From Actinomycetota bacterium (lineage in GTDB: Bacteria; Actinomycetota; Humimicrobiia; Humimicrobiales; Humimicrobiaceae), in the NCBI GenBank assembly GCA_028696435.1, contig JAQVHC010000001.1:1-41371 (forward strand): a DNA stretch of 41,371 nucleotides, written 5' to 3'. Each line of letters opens with the position of its first letter. Within the stretch, counting starts at the first letter, position 1. Below are positions 25,541 through 33,482 of the stretch, piece after piece. Position numbers and translations under genes: made by a program. The notes below the pieces were generated by a model. The model ran no database searches. It saw only the letters and a program-made list of their open reading frames with translations, and had not been told where the DNA came from.

Positions 25541-26173
25541 ATGAATAAAGATTTAGTTAGCACGATAGCTGATTTGAATGAACAAGAAGCTCTTAAAATT
25601 GTAAAAGATAGGCTAAGTGCCGGTGAAGACCCGCTCAAGATTATGGAAGATGCCAGAAAAGGTCTGGAAATTGTTGGCGAACGTTTTGCCAGCAGTGAGT
25701 ACTTTATACCTGACCTGGTATATTCTGGTGAAATCATGAAGTTGATAACCGAGTTAGTCAAACCGCAGTTGACGCGAGAAGAAGAGACCAGGAAATCAGG
25801 TAAGATTGTTTTCGGTACAGTTAGAGGCGATATACACGACATCGGTAAAAACATAGTCACCTTTATGCTTGATGTGAATGGCTTTGAAGTTATTGACCTC
25901 GGTGTAGATGTCCCCGAGCAGAAGTTTGTGGACAAGATAAAAGAGAGTGGTGCTTCAATTGTTGGGTTAAGTGGCTTTCTTACGCTCGCTTTTGATTCTA
26001 TGAAACAAACCATAAGGGCAATTGAAGATGCTGGCCTGCGGGACAGTGTAAAGGTGATGATTGGCGGCGGCCAGATAAGTGAGGAGATAAGAAAATACAC
26101 CGGTGCAGATGCCTATGGCAAAGATGCCATGGCCGGCGTTACTCTGGCTAAGAAATGGACTGGCGTTAATTAA
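25541..26173 (+). CDS. Corrinoid (B12-binding) methyl-carrier protein
   Basis: This 210-aa protein carries the methyl group on a corrinoid between two methyltransferases, like MtaC/MtbC/MtgC. An N-terminal helical cap domain (residues about 1-85) precedes a Rossmann B12 domain with the lower-ligand motif GDIHDIGKNIV (Asp97, His99, Gly102), then GLSGFLT (Ser144) and a GGG loop near 185 that contacts the nucleotide tail. An excellent AAGGAGGT precedes ATG 25541. It is the first gene of a five-gene run encoding all parts of a corrinoid methyl-transfer system, and the DNA is more GC-rich than the window's average. The true methyl donor is not revealed by this carrier. Confidence 0.92.
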   Translation: MNKDLVSTIADLNEQEALKIVKDRLSAGEDPLKIMEDARKGLEIVGERFASSEYFIPDLVYSGEIMKLITELVKPQLTREEETRKSGKIVFGTVRGDIHDIGKNIVTFMLDVNGFEVIDLGVDVPEQKFVDKIKESGASIVGLSGFLTLAFDSMKQTIRAIEDAGLRDSVKVMIGGGQISEEIRKYTGADAYGKDAMAGVTLAKKWTGVN

Positions 26174-26211
26174 AAAATCTTAGCCGTGAAATTGTAGAAA
26201 GGAGAATAAAA

Positions 26212-27564
26212 ATGGAAAAACAATGGGTAGATATGTCACCAGAGGAAAAACAGGAAGAGATGTTTAACCAGTGGCTTTCACCCAGAGACCCTGAAGGAAA
26301 TGACCTCAAGTTTCAGAGCCCCGGGGCTCAGAAGGATTACATTGAGAGGGTAACTATAATAAAAGATGCTATCCAGATGAAAAAATTACCGGCCAGGGTA
26401 CCGGTAATTATATCACCCAGTTTTTTCCCCTGTTACTATGCTGGAGTGACCCCTCAAGAAGCCATGTATGACTATGACAAACTCAACATGGCATTTAGAA
26501 AGTTCTTACTTGACTTTCAGCCAGACACAAACATTGGCAGTATAGGGCCGGGACCGGGCCGGGCTTTTGAGATTTTGGACTATAAGTTGTATTCATGGCC
26601 TGGTCATGGAGTTCCCCCCGATAGTCCTTATCAATGTAATGAAGGTGAATATATGATGGCTGATGAATACGATGCTCTAATTGAGGACCCATCAAACTTC
26701 TTTATAACCACCTACTTTCCACGTGTATTCGGTGCCCTGGAGGGTCTAAAGATGCTACCTGCTGCTACCGGTATACTTGAAATATTTGGAGTTGCTGCTA
26801 ACTTTATACCATTTGGCCTGCCACCCGTCCAGGCTGCTTTTAAGGCACTTATGGAAGCCGGGAGTGAAGCTTTAAAGTGGATAGGGGCTGTTGGTGCGCT
26901 GGGTAATGAGACAATGGCTTTAGGATTTCCCGGTACATTTGGTGGATTTACCAAAGCACCTTTTGATGTCCTTGGTGATACTTTGAGGGGAACCAGGGGA
27001 ATAATGCTTGATATGTACCGTCAACCAGACAAGCTACTGGAAGCCATGGACAGACTAACTCCGATAATGATTAAGATGGGTGTCAGTGCTGCCCGGATGA
27101 ACAGACATCCTTTAATATTCATGCCTCTGCATAAAGGTGCTGATGGATTTATGTCTGATGAGCAGTTTAAAAAATTTTACTGGCCTACATTTAGAGAAGT
27201 TATGATAGGCTTGATTAATGAAGGAGTCATACCATTTCCTGCTGCTGAGGGGCACTGGAACTCTCGCCTGGAGGTTTTAAAGGACATACCGCGGGGTAAG
27301 ACGCTCTGGATGATAGATCAGAGTGATATGCTAGAAGTTAAAAAGACGCTTGGTACTGTGGCATGTCTGGCTGGAAATGTTCCTTCCGATATGCTAAAAC
27401 TTGGTGAGCCGGAGCAAGTGAAGGATTATGTAAAAAATCTTATTGATACAGTTGGTAAAGATGGGGGCTACATTGTGTGCAATGGCGCATTTTTTGACGA
27501 AGCAAAACCAGAAAACCTCAGAGCAATGGTTGATTTCACCAGAGAATATGGCATATATGAATAA
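26212..27564 (+). CDS. UroD-family corrinoid-dependent methyltransferase (methyltransferase I candidate)
   Basis: This 450-aa protein belongs to the uroporphyrinogen decarboxylase/MtaA superfamily, used as substrate:corrinoid methyltransferases in methylotrophic and O-demethylating anaerobes. It is longer than true HemE (about 350 aa), and it sits beside a corrinoid protein, which argues against haem synthesis. Features in order are VPVIISPSFFPCYYAGVTPQEAMYD, the central aromatic/glycine-rich part, PAAEGHWNSRL (about 343-353), ACLAGNVPSDMLKLGEPEQVKDYV and GGYIVCNGAF (Cys near 423). MtaA-type enzymes use a His-x-Cys plus a later Cys for zinc. Here the pair is His-x-Asn, with Glu, His and Cys as possible ligands. 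The likely role is methyl transfer from an unknown donor (methoxyl, methylamine or similar) to the carrier. The gene has a GAAAGGAG ribosome binding site. Confidence 0.82.
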   Translation: MEKQWVDMSPEEKQEEMFNQWLSPRDPEGNDLKFQSPGAQKDYIERVTIIKDAIQMKKLPARVPVIISPSFFPCYYAGVTPQEAMYDYDKLNMAFRKFLLDFQPDTNIGSIGPGPGRAFEILDYKLYSWPGHGVPPDSPYQCNEGEYMMADEYDALIEDPSNFFITTYFPRVFGALEGLKMLPAATGILEIFGVAANFIPFGLPPVQAAFKALMEAGSEALKWIGAVGALGNETMALGFPGTFGGFTKAPFDVLGDTLRGTRGIMLDMYRQPDKLLEAMDRLTPIMIKMGVSAARMNRHPLIFMPLHKGADGFMSDEQFKKFYWPTFREVMIGLINEGVIPFPAAEGHWNSRLEVLKDIPRGKTLWMIDQSDMLEVKKTLGTVACLAGNVPSDMLKLGEPEQVKDYVKNLIDTVGKDGGYIVCNGAFFDEAKPENLRAMVDFTREYGIYE

Positions 27565-27658
27565 TTTCTTAATATAACTTTCTGGTAGTTGTGTAATAAT
27601 ATAAAATATAATATAAAATCAGAAGAGAGCAAGATCAAGATCGGAGAAAGGTTGTATT

Positions 27659-28354
27659 ATGCCCATAATCCGTGATATTTCTCTGAACTTGAATATGAGG
27701 GATGTGTTGCGGCGCCAGGGACTGGGAGAAGTGGCTAAAGTCAGGCCGGAAATAAAAATTTTAATTCAAGAATTACTGGCCAGTCTTGAGTGCAGTTGTA
27801 TGCTGAAGCCAGTGTCAGCTTATGAATACTATACTGTAAGAAGTATGAATGATAGCCAGATATTGCTGGAGGGTGGTAAAGCGATACACGGCCCGCTACT
27901 ACCGGCAACATTCCCTGATGCTAAAGAGCTTGTTATTCTCCTCTGCACTATTGGACCCGGACTGGAAAAACAGGTAACAGACTACACTAACCGGGCTGAA
28001 CCATTGCGGGCTATGCTTCTGGATGGTATCGGTAGCGCTGCTGTGGATAAAATGGTCGTAGAGGTTCTAAAGCGTCTTGCCAGTGAGTCCTCATCACGGA
28101 GCTATGAAATAAGCAGCCCGGTTAACCCTGGTATGCCCGGCTTCCCCCTGACTGAACAGTGGAATTTGCTAAAACTGGTTAATGCAGGTGAAATCGGGGT
28201 GAGACTAACATCCTCGGGAGTAATGGTTCCCCGTAAATCTGTTTCTATGGTTGCAGGCATCGGTCCAGAGATGAAAAGGTGGACACAGGCTGAAATCTGT
28301 GCCCGATGCAAGCTCAGTAAAACCTGTCACTATAAAGTAACAGAGCAGGGTTAA
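27659..28354 (+). CDS. MetH activation-domain-like protein
   Basis: The 231-aa sequence resembles the reactivation (AdoMet-binding) domain of B12-dependent methionine synthase in isolated form. Visible parts are LVILLCTIGPGLEKQV, LLDGIGSAAVDKMVVEVL, SSPVNPGMPGFPLTEQWNLLKLVNAGEIGVRLTSSGVMVPRKSVSMVAGIG, matching the family's helix and RxxP-like loop. The C-terminus carries CARCKLSKTCHYK, a three-cysteine motif that may bind metal or an Fe-S centre. The gene lies between the methyltransferase and the reductive activator, so a role in handling or reactivating the corrinoid protein is likely. Whether it binds AdoMet is not shown. It ends 2 bp before the RACo-like start. Confidence 0.75.
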   Translation: MPIIRDISLNLNMRDVLRRQGLGEVAKVRPEIKILIQELLASLECSCMLKPVSAYEYYTVRSMNDSQILLEGGKAIHGPLLPATFPDAKELVILLCTIGPGLEKQVTDYTNRAEPLRAMLLDGIGSAAVDKMVVEVLKRLASESSSRSYEISSPVNPGMPGFPLTEQWNLLKLVNAGEIGVRLTSSGVMVPRKSVSMVAGIGPEMKRWTQAEICARCKLSKTCHYKVTEQG

Positions 28355-28355
28355 A

Positions 28356-30188
28356 ATGAGTGAATTCACTATTAATTTTGAGCCATTAGGCCTAAGAGGG
28401 AAGTGTAAAAATAATGAGTCTCTGCTTGAGTGTGCCAGGCGGTCTGGTGTTGGTATCAACAGTATATGTGGGGGAACGGGGGCATGCCATGCATGCAGAG
28501 TTCAGGTTTTAAGTGGTACCGTCTCCAGACCGTCGACCGTCGAGTATAAAGTATTTACTTCAAAAGAACTGAAGGAAGGGTGGCGACTTGCCTGTCAGAC
28601 CTATCCCATCAGCGATTGTAAAATAACGGTGCCTGCTGATTCAATGACTACTTCGCAACGGCTTCAGGTGGAAGGATTGGAGAAAAAAGTTAGCCCTGAG
28701 CTACCATTTCAGGTCTACCACGTAAAGATAGCCCCTCCGTCACTGGAAACTCCAGTGGCTGACGCTGACCGCCTGATTCAAGCGCTGAACAATCAGCACA
28801 GGTTGCGATGCACCAGTGTTGATATTGATACTCTACGTGATATTCCAGGTCAACTCCGGTCCTGGAATTGGGAAAGCCAGGTTGTAGTCCGTAACAAAGA
28901 GGTAGTAACTATTCTCTATCAAAAAAGCCGTCAGCTCGGGCTGGCTATAGACCTGGGTACTACAAAGATTGCTGCCTACCTGATTGATATGAACAGCGGG
29001 CAGACTCTTGCAGCCAGAGGGATAATGAATCCCCAGATAAACTATGGGGAAGACATTATTAGCCGCATTAACAAAGTGATAAAGTCATCTGAGGCGGCAG
29101 TGGTGATGCAGAGACTGACGCTTGATGCAATTAATGAACTGAGTGCTGATCTGTGTGCTGCAGCTGGTGCAAGGCCTGAAGAAATTTTAGAGACAGTTGT
29201 TGTTGGCAATACTGCCATGCATCATCTCTTCCTCCGTCTGCCGGTAAAACAGCTTGCTTTTTCTCCCTTTGTACCAGCTGTCAGTCTGGCACTGGAGGTC
29301 AGGGCTAGAGATTTAGGTTTAAATATTGCACCCGGAGCATATGTGTACCTTATGCCCAATATTGCAGGTTTTGTTGGTGCAGATCATGTTTCTATGTTGC
29401 TGGCAACAGATGCCTGGAAAGCAAAGGAAACAACGATAGCTCTGGATATCGGAACTAATACCGAGGTCTCTTTAATATACGGAGGAAAAATAACTACCAC
29501 CTCCTGTGCATCCGGACCTGCATTTGAGGGAGGTCATATCAAGCATGGTATGAGAGCAGCTGCAGGAGCTATTGAACGGTTACGCATAGATGGTGATAAA
29601 GTCCAGTATCAGACCATCAACGGGGGTCCACCGGTTGGTATTTGTGGCTCTGGTATTCTTGATGCTCTGGCACAGCTTTATCAGGCAAATATTATTGATA
29701 ATAGTGGAAGAATTATAGATAGCCATCCTCGCGTTCGTGTCCATAAAGGACAGCGGGAGTTTGTACTGGTCAGTGAAGAAGAGAGAAATGGTAAGCCTGC
29801 TATCACTATTACCCAGCATGATGTAAGGGAGTTGCAGCTGGCCAAAGCCGCTATTCGCACAGGTATTCAGATACTCCTGGATATAAGCCTCTGTTCCGAA
29901 GATGATATCAAGCAGGTCATAATTGCCGGTGCATTTGGCTCCTATATTAATATAGACAGTGCTGTAGCAATTGGCATGATGCCATCACTGCCTCTAAACC
30001 GCTTTCAACAGGTAGGCAATGCCGCAGGTATGGGAGCCAGGCTGGCCCTGATTTCCACTAGATCAAGAGCTAAGGCACAGGCTATTGCTTCCAGAGTTAA
30101 ATATGTTGAACTTGCCAGCTCTCCTGAATTTAATAAGGTCTTTGTTCAGGCAAACTACCTTGGACCATATCAAATTACAAATAAATAA
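28356..30188 (+). CDS. RACo-type ATP-dependent reductive activator of corrinoid proteins
   Basis: This 610-aa protein raises inactive cob(II)alamin to cob(I)alamin using ATP. The N-terminus is a plant-type 2Fe-2S ferredoxin domain with Cys38, Cys44, Cys47 and Cys80 (CGGTGACHAC, then LACQ). A linker (about 90-190) leads to an ASKHA ATPase fold: GLAIDLGTTKIAAYL (about 195-209), TIALDIGTNTEVSL, CASGPAFEGGHIKHGMRAAAGAIE, GICGSGILDAL and VIIAGAFGSYINIDSAVAIGMMP. It matches the RACo/DUF4445 group rather than RamA, which has two C-terminal 4Fe-4S sites. ATG 28356 overlaps or abuts the previous gene. It is the energising component of this operon. Confidence 0.9.
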   Translation: MSEFTINFEPLGLRGKCKNNESLLECARRSGVGINSICGGTGACHACRVQVLSGTVSRPSTVEYKVFTSKELKEGWRLACQTYPISDCKITVPADSMTTSQRLQVEGLEKKVSPELPFQVYHVKIAPPSLETPVADADRLIQALNNQHRLRCTSVDIDTLRDIPGQLRSWNWESQVVVRNKEVVTILYQKSRQLGLAIDLGTTKIAAYLIDMNSGQTLAARGIMNPQINYGEDIISRINKVIKSSEAAVVMQRLTLDAINELSADLCAAAGARPEEILETVVVGNTAMHHLFLRLPVKQLAFSPFVPAVSLALEVRARDLGLNIAPGAYVYLMPNIAGFVGADHVSMLLATDAWKAKETTIALDIGTNTEVSLIYGGKITTTSCASGPAFEGGHIKHGMRAAAGAIERLRIDGDKVQYQTINGGPPVGICGSGILDALAQLYQANIIDNSGRIIDSHPRVRVHKGQREFVLVSEEERNGKPAITITQHDVRELQLAKAAIRTGIQILLDISLCSEDDIKQVIIAGAFGSYINIDSAVAIGMMPSLPLNRFQQVGNAAGMGARLALISTRSRAKAQAIASRVKYVELASSPEFNKVFVQANYLGPYQITNK

Positions 30189-30206
30189 GAGAAAGGAAAT
30201 TGACTT

Positions 30207-31061
30207 ATGGAAACCAGAGTTTCGAGCTCCAGCAAAGAAGTAATTATTAGCGATAACCAGCCTGCAGTTCTTATTGGCGAACGTATTAATCCAACAGGCA
30301 AAAAGGAGTTAGCCGAAGCTCTTAAGACCGGTGACATTGAGGTTGTCCGCAAAGAAGCGCTCGCTCAAACACAGGCTGGTGCTGATATTATTGATGTTAA
30401 TGTGGGTATGTTTGGCATTGATGAGGTAGCACTGCTTCCGAAGGTGGTACAGGCAGTAATGGAAACCGTAGATACACCATTGTGTATCGATAGTTCTAAT
30501 CCCGATGCTCTGGAAGCAGCATTAAAAGTCTACAGAGGTAAACCACTAATTAATTCTGTTACAGGTGAAGAGCACTCACTAAGAAGGATTTTGCCTCTGG
30601 TCAAAAGCTCTGGTGCTGCTGTAATCGGTCTGGTACAGGATGACGATGGTATCCCAAAGGATACCGCAGGAAGGGTCCGGATAGCTCATAAGATAGTAGA
30701 ACGAGCTGAGATGGCAGGTATTTCACGTGAGGACTTAGTTATTGATTGTCTGGCTTTTTCTGTAGGAGCTGAACCTGATTCAGGGGTAGCAGTCATAGAA
30801 TCGATCCAGAAAATTAAGGCTGAATTAGGAGTGAATATAACACTGGGCGCCAGCAATATATCTTTTGGCTTACCAGATCGGGAATCGATCAATAATGCAT
30901 TCGTAGTTATAGCTACTTATGCTGGTGCTACCTGCCTGATTGTAGACGTGGCCAGGGTGCGACCAATTATACTGGCTACGGACCTTATACTCGGGCGTGA
31001 TAGGTATGCCAGACGATATATTGAAGCATATCGTGAGCGCATGAGATATGAGAAGCAATAG
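30207..31061 (+). CDS. Pterin-binding methyltransferase (methyltransferase II, AcsE/MtrH-like)
   Basis: This 284-aa TIM barrel of the pterin-binding family transfers the corrinoid methyl group to tetrahydrofolate (or the reverse). Motifs include IGERINPTGKKELAEAL near residue 24, QAGADIIDVNVGMFG, PLCIDSSNPDALEAAL, ITLGASNISFGLPDRESINNAFVV and the DVARVRPIILATDLILGRD end. The GERIN and DSSNPDALEAAL segments are shared with AcsE and the pterin domain of MetH. It has an AGAAAGGAAATTG ribosome binding site and follows RACo by 18 bp. It completes a set of donor methyltransferase, carrier, activator and acceptor methyltransferase. THF rather than tetrahydromethanopterin is assumed because the cell also has formyl-THF cyclo-ligase. 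Confidence 0.88.
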   Translation: METRVSSSSKEVIISDNQPAVLIGERINPTGKKELAEALKTGDIEVVRKEALAQTQAGADIIDVNVGMFGIDEVALLPKVVQAVMETVDTPLCIDSSNPDALEAALKVYRGKPLINSVTGEEHSLRRILPLVKSSGAAVIGLVQDDDGIPKDTAGRVRIAHKIVERAEMAGISREDLVIDCLAFSVGAEPDSGVAVIESIQKIKAELGVNITLGASNISFGLPDRESINNAFVVIATYAGATCLIVDVARVRPIILATDLILGRDRYARRYIEAYRERMRYEKQ

Positions 31062-31196
31062 AGAATAGATAAGAAAGAATAATGGTAAGAGATAATATTA
31101 AGTAAGCCAGGATAAAAAAATAGAAATCTTTGTTATCCGGTTGCTATTTAGTCTGTCTGGATTTACAATATGTCTGGCTTTAGATGGTGATTAATT

Positions 31197-31940
31197 ATGA
31201 ATATAGAAGAAAAAATTAAACAGGTAATAGAAAATACAGAGATTATAAAACCTCCGGAAAAACTCCTGGCTTCATTTGACTCTACTACTATTCATTATTA
31301 TTTGCTTACTGTACCGATGTATCTGGAATTTGAAGGTAGGGATCCCGAGAGTGAGACCATTATAAGAGAGGGTAAGATAACCTGGCAGAAACCAAAAGTT
31401 ATAACTCCTTCATATATGTTGAGGGTAGAAGGTTTTAGTGGAGAAGCCAGGAAAGCATTTGAAATGCTGGCTGAAGAGAATGTTGATCTGGCAATGGTTC
31501 TGTATAGCCTCAGGCTCAGTAAAGATTCTGAAAAAATGAGCATAGTGTCTAATTCGTTGAGTACAGTAGCAAAAAATATTTCAAATGATATTGATAAGAG
31601 AAAAGATCCTTACAGTGCAGTTATTAAAGGAGTTGATGAATTCTGGGATGTATCACTTTCAAAGTTTATACAGGAAATTGTAAATAAGAGTGCCCACTAT
31701 TCACAGCTTCCCGACTTGCTTAGAAGTAATATGGTCAGAGTTAGCAGCACAGGGTTACCTGTAATTACAAGGGATTGGATGGGGAATCCTCTTGTGGCTA
31801 AGAACGAGATTGAGATTCTGTTTAAATTGTTTGAAGAAGGCGAGATTGGACCGGCAGATTTAAAAGAGGAACTGGATAGATGGGGATTGTTCGAACAATA
31901 TCAGGATAAATTTTTTAAATATTTTAAAAAGAAAAACTAA
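31197..31940 (+). CDS. Unrecognised conserved-looking soluble protein (247 aa)
   Basis: I do not recognise this protein. It is mostly helical in appearance, acidic/basic-balanced, without signal peptide or membrane helix. A segment with TVPMYLEFEGRD and a later ITRDWMGNPLVAKNEIEILFKLFEEGEIGPADLKEELDRWGLFEQY looks like a compact C-terminal helical domain. ATG 31197 lies in AT-rich DNA with GGTGATTA upstream. Base composition is back to the AT-rich chromosomal type, so it is outside the methyltransferase island. It converges on the THUMP gene with ten bases between stops. Codon use and length support a real gene, but function is unknown. Confidence 0.7.
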   Translation: MNIEEKIKQVIENTEIIKPPEKLLASFDSTTIHYYLLTVPMYLEFEGRDPESETIIREGKITWQKPKVITPSYMLRVEGFSGEARKAFEMLAEENVDLAMVLYSLRLSKDSEKMSIVSNSLSTVAKNISNDIDKRKDPYSAVIKGVDEFWDVSLSKFIQEIVNKSAHYSQLPDLLRSNMVRVSSTGLPVITRDWMGNPLVAKNEIEILFKLFEEGEIGPADLKEELDRWGLFEQYQDKFFKYFKKKN

Positions 31941-31950
31941 AATTTAATAC

Positions 31951-32454
31951 CTAGGGTACCACAAGTATTTCATCTGGTTTAAGGACTGAAATACCCGCAT
32001 TATCTCCAACGATTTCAACTTTTATTATCTTCTCGGGTTTCTTTAAGTCAATTTTTTCGCGATCCACTACATCAGTAAGTTTCATAATAAGTTCTTTAAA
32101 ATCAAGTTTATTATAATATCTTTTTTCAAGGTCCATCATCCACTTTTCATCTTTCTTAATTCCGGGTACAAGCGATTTTATTGCTTTCTGCATATCTGGT
32201 ACTGTGGATTTTACCCACCTGTCTATCGGGATATAGCGATGGGTTCTTCCGAATAAATCTCTGTCTTTTTTTAATATTTTTTTTAGTTTTTTTACTATTT
32301 CTTTTGGTTCTGGTACATTAACAAGGAAAATACCGCTATATTTTGATTTTAAAAACTCTGGTTTTACGTTTATTTCTTTAAAAAGGTTCTCAGCCTTTTC
32401 TCTGCTGCTTTCAAGATGAGCTGGATCGTAGGTTATAAGAAGTTTTACATCCAT
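31951..32454 (-). CDS. Stand-alone THUMP domain protein, archaeal-like
   Basis: This is a 167-aa protein whose C-terminal half has the features of a THUMP RNA-binding domain: DRWVKSTVPDMQKAIKSLVPGI, then the strand-rich KIIKVEIVGDNAGISVLKPDEILVV ending at the C-terminus. The N-terminal half (KLLITYDPAHLESSREKAENLFKEI) forms the preceding alpha/beta part. THUMP domains bind the tRNA acceptor arm and are usually fused to modifying enzymes; here no methyltransferase or thiouridine domain is attached. Similar small proteins are common in archaea (Tan1-like). ATG at 32454 has GGAG upstream. It is a likely tRNA-modification partner, and transfer from archaea is possible. Confidence 0.72.
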   Translation of the reverse strand: MDVKLLITYDPAHLESSREKAENLFKEINVKPEFLKSKYSGIFLVNVPEPKEIVKKLKKILKKDRDLFGRTHRYIPIDRWVKSTVPDMQKAIKSLVPGIKKDEKWMMDLEKRYYNKLDFKELIMKLTDVVDREKIDLKKPEKIIKVEIVGDNAGISVLKPDEILVVP

Positions 32455-32786
32455 AATAAAAACTCCATTTTAAAAATTAATATTAATTATATCATATTAA
32501 TTTGAAAGATTTATAAAAAGTTGAAATTACTCTATAATCTACAATATTAACAAATTGTACTTTTCATCTTAGCCCTGGCTGATAATGGAAATATGGTTGG
32601 GTTATAATATTTATAATAAATAGATATGAAAGCACACCGGAGCATGTGTAGAAATATAGATAGGTATACAGACAACATCCTGCTAAAAAATAAGAAGCTG
32701 CAATAATGGACGAATACAAATAGAGACATAGGTATAAAGATAGCTGGATAAGGATAATGATATAGATAAAAAGGAGCATAATTTTA
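32455..32786. other. Divergent intergenic region THUMP gene / sigI
   Basis: These 332 AT-rich bases hold the THUMP gene ribosome binding site on the left. Two TATAAT hexamers face sigI: 32533-32538, with TTTATA 17 bases upstream at 32510-32515, and 32603-32608, with CTGATA 18 bases upstream. SigI genes are often autoregulated, so a non-sigma-70 promoter may also be here, but I cannot define it. No coding frame is supported. Confidence 0.5.
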
Positions 32787-33482
32787 ATGTTACACAGGCA
32801 ATCGCTTGATAGCAGAGTAATAGAAGAAAGAAACGATAAACAAAAAGCCAGCCGGCTTATTTTTGAATTCAAGCCATTTATTGCCAGTGTTGCTCAAAAA
32901 AAAGCAGGTAGATTCCTTGAATATGGTGTTGATGAAGAACTTTCAATTGCCCTTTCAGCTTTTAAAGAAGCGATGGATTCATATGATAAAAAAAAGGGTA
33001 AGTTTTTGAGCTTTGCAAAGCTTGTAATAAACATGCGTCTTATTGATTATTATCGCAAAAAAATGAGGGAAAAAACCTATAGCTTTAGTAATAGTAGTAT
33101 TTCAAACGGTCAATTTATGAATGCCGGTTCCTTAGAACAATATGAAGTTGATGATGAAAAAGAAAAAAGAATACTGGAAATAATAGAGTACAGAGCAGAA
33201 TTAGAAAAATGGGGGATTGATCTGGAAGAATTAGCTGCTGTATCTCCTAAAGATGATAGTCTGAGGAAAGAATATATAGAAATAGCGAGAATCATTGTAA
33301 AAAACAACCATATATTGCAAACCCTGATGAAAACAAGAAAACTTCCGTTAAAAGAAATTGAAGATATTACATGGGTACATCGCAAAAAATTGGAAAGAGG
33401 ACGAATATATATAATAGCGATGGTTCTGGCGATAATAAATGACCTGAGCTACGTGGACACCGGTGGGGGTGATAAAAAGTGA
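32787..33482 (+). CDS. sigI: SigI-type RNA polymerase sigma factor
   Basis: SigI is an alternative sigma factor (heat, or polysaccharide sensing in Clostridium) held inactive by RsgI. This 231-aa protein has a region 2 near residues 25-95 with LSIALSAFKEAMDSYDKKKGKFLSF and the family-typical FAKLVINMRLIDYYRKKMR. The C-terminal SigI domain (about 150-225) has LPLKEIEDITWVHRKKLERGRIYIIAMVLAII, which replaces the usual region 4. ATG 32787 is preceded by AAAGGAGCA. Its stop overlaps the GTG start of the next gene by four bases, the standard sigI-rsgI arrangement. Confidence 0.88.
   Translation: MLHRQSLDSRVIEERNDKQKASRLIFEFKPFIASVAQKKAGRFLEYGVDEELSIALSAFKEAMDSYDKKKGKFLSFAKLVINMRLIDYYRKKMREKTYSFSNSSISNGQFMNAGSLEQYEVDDEKEKRILEIIEYRAELEKWGIDLEELAAVSPKDDSLRKEYIEIARIIVKNNHILQTLMKTRKLPLKEIEDITWVHRKKLERGRIYIIAMVLAIINDLSYVDTGGGDKK

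Noticed and set aside
25492..26100. Minus-strand open frame (202 aa) opposite the corrinoid protein
   Set aside because: The plus strand encodes a complete corrinoid protein with all motifs; the antisense product has Ser/Ile-rich shadow composition.
26212..27564. HemE (uroporphyrinogen decarboxylase of haem synthesis)
   Set aside because: It is about 100 aa longer than HemE and sits in a corrinoid methyl-transfer operon; the methyltransferase branch of the family fits better.
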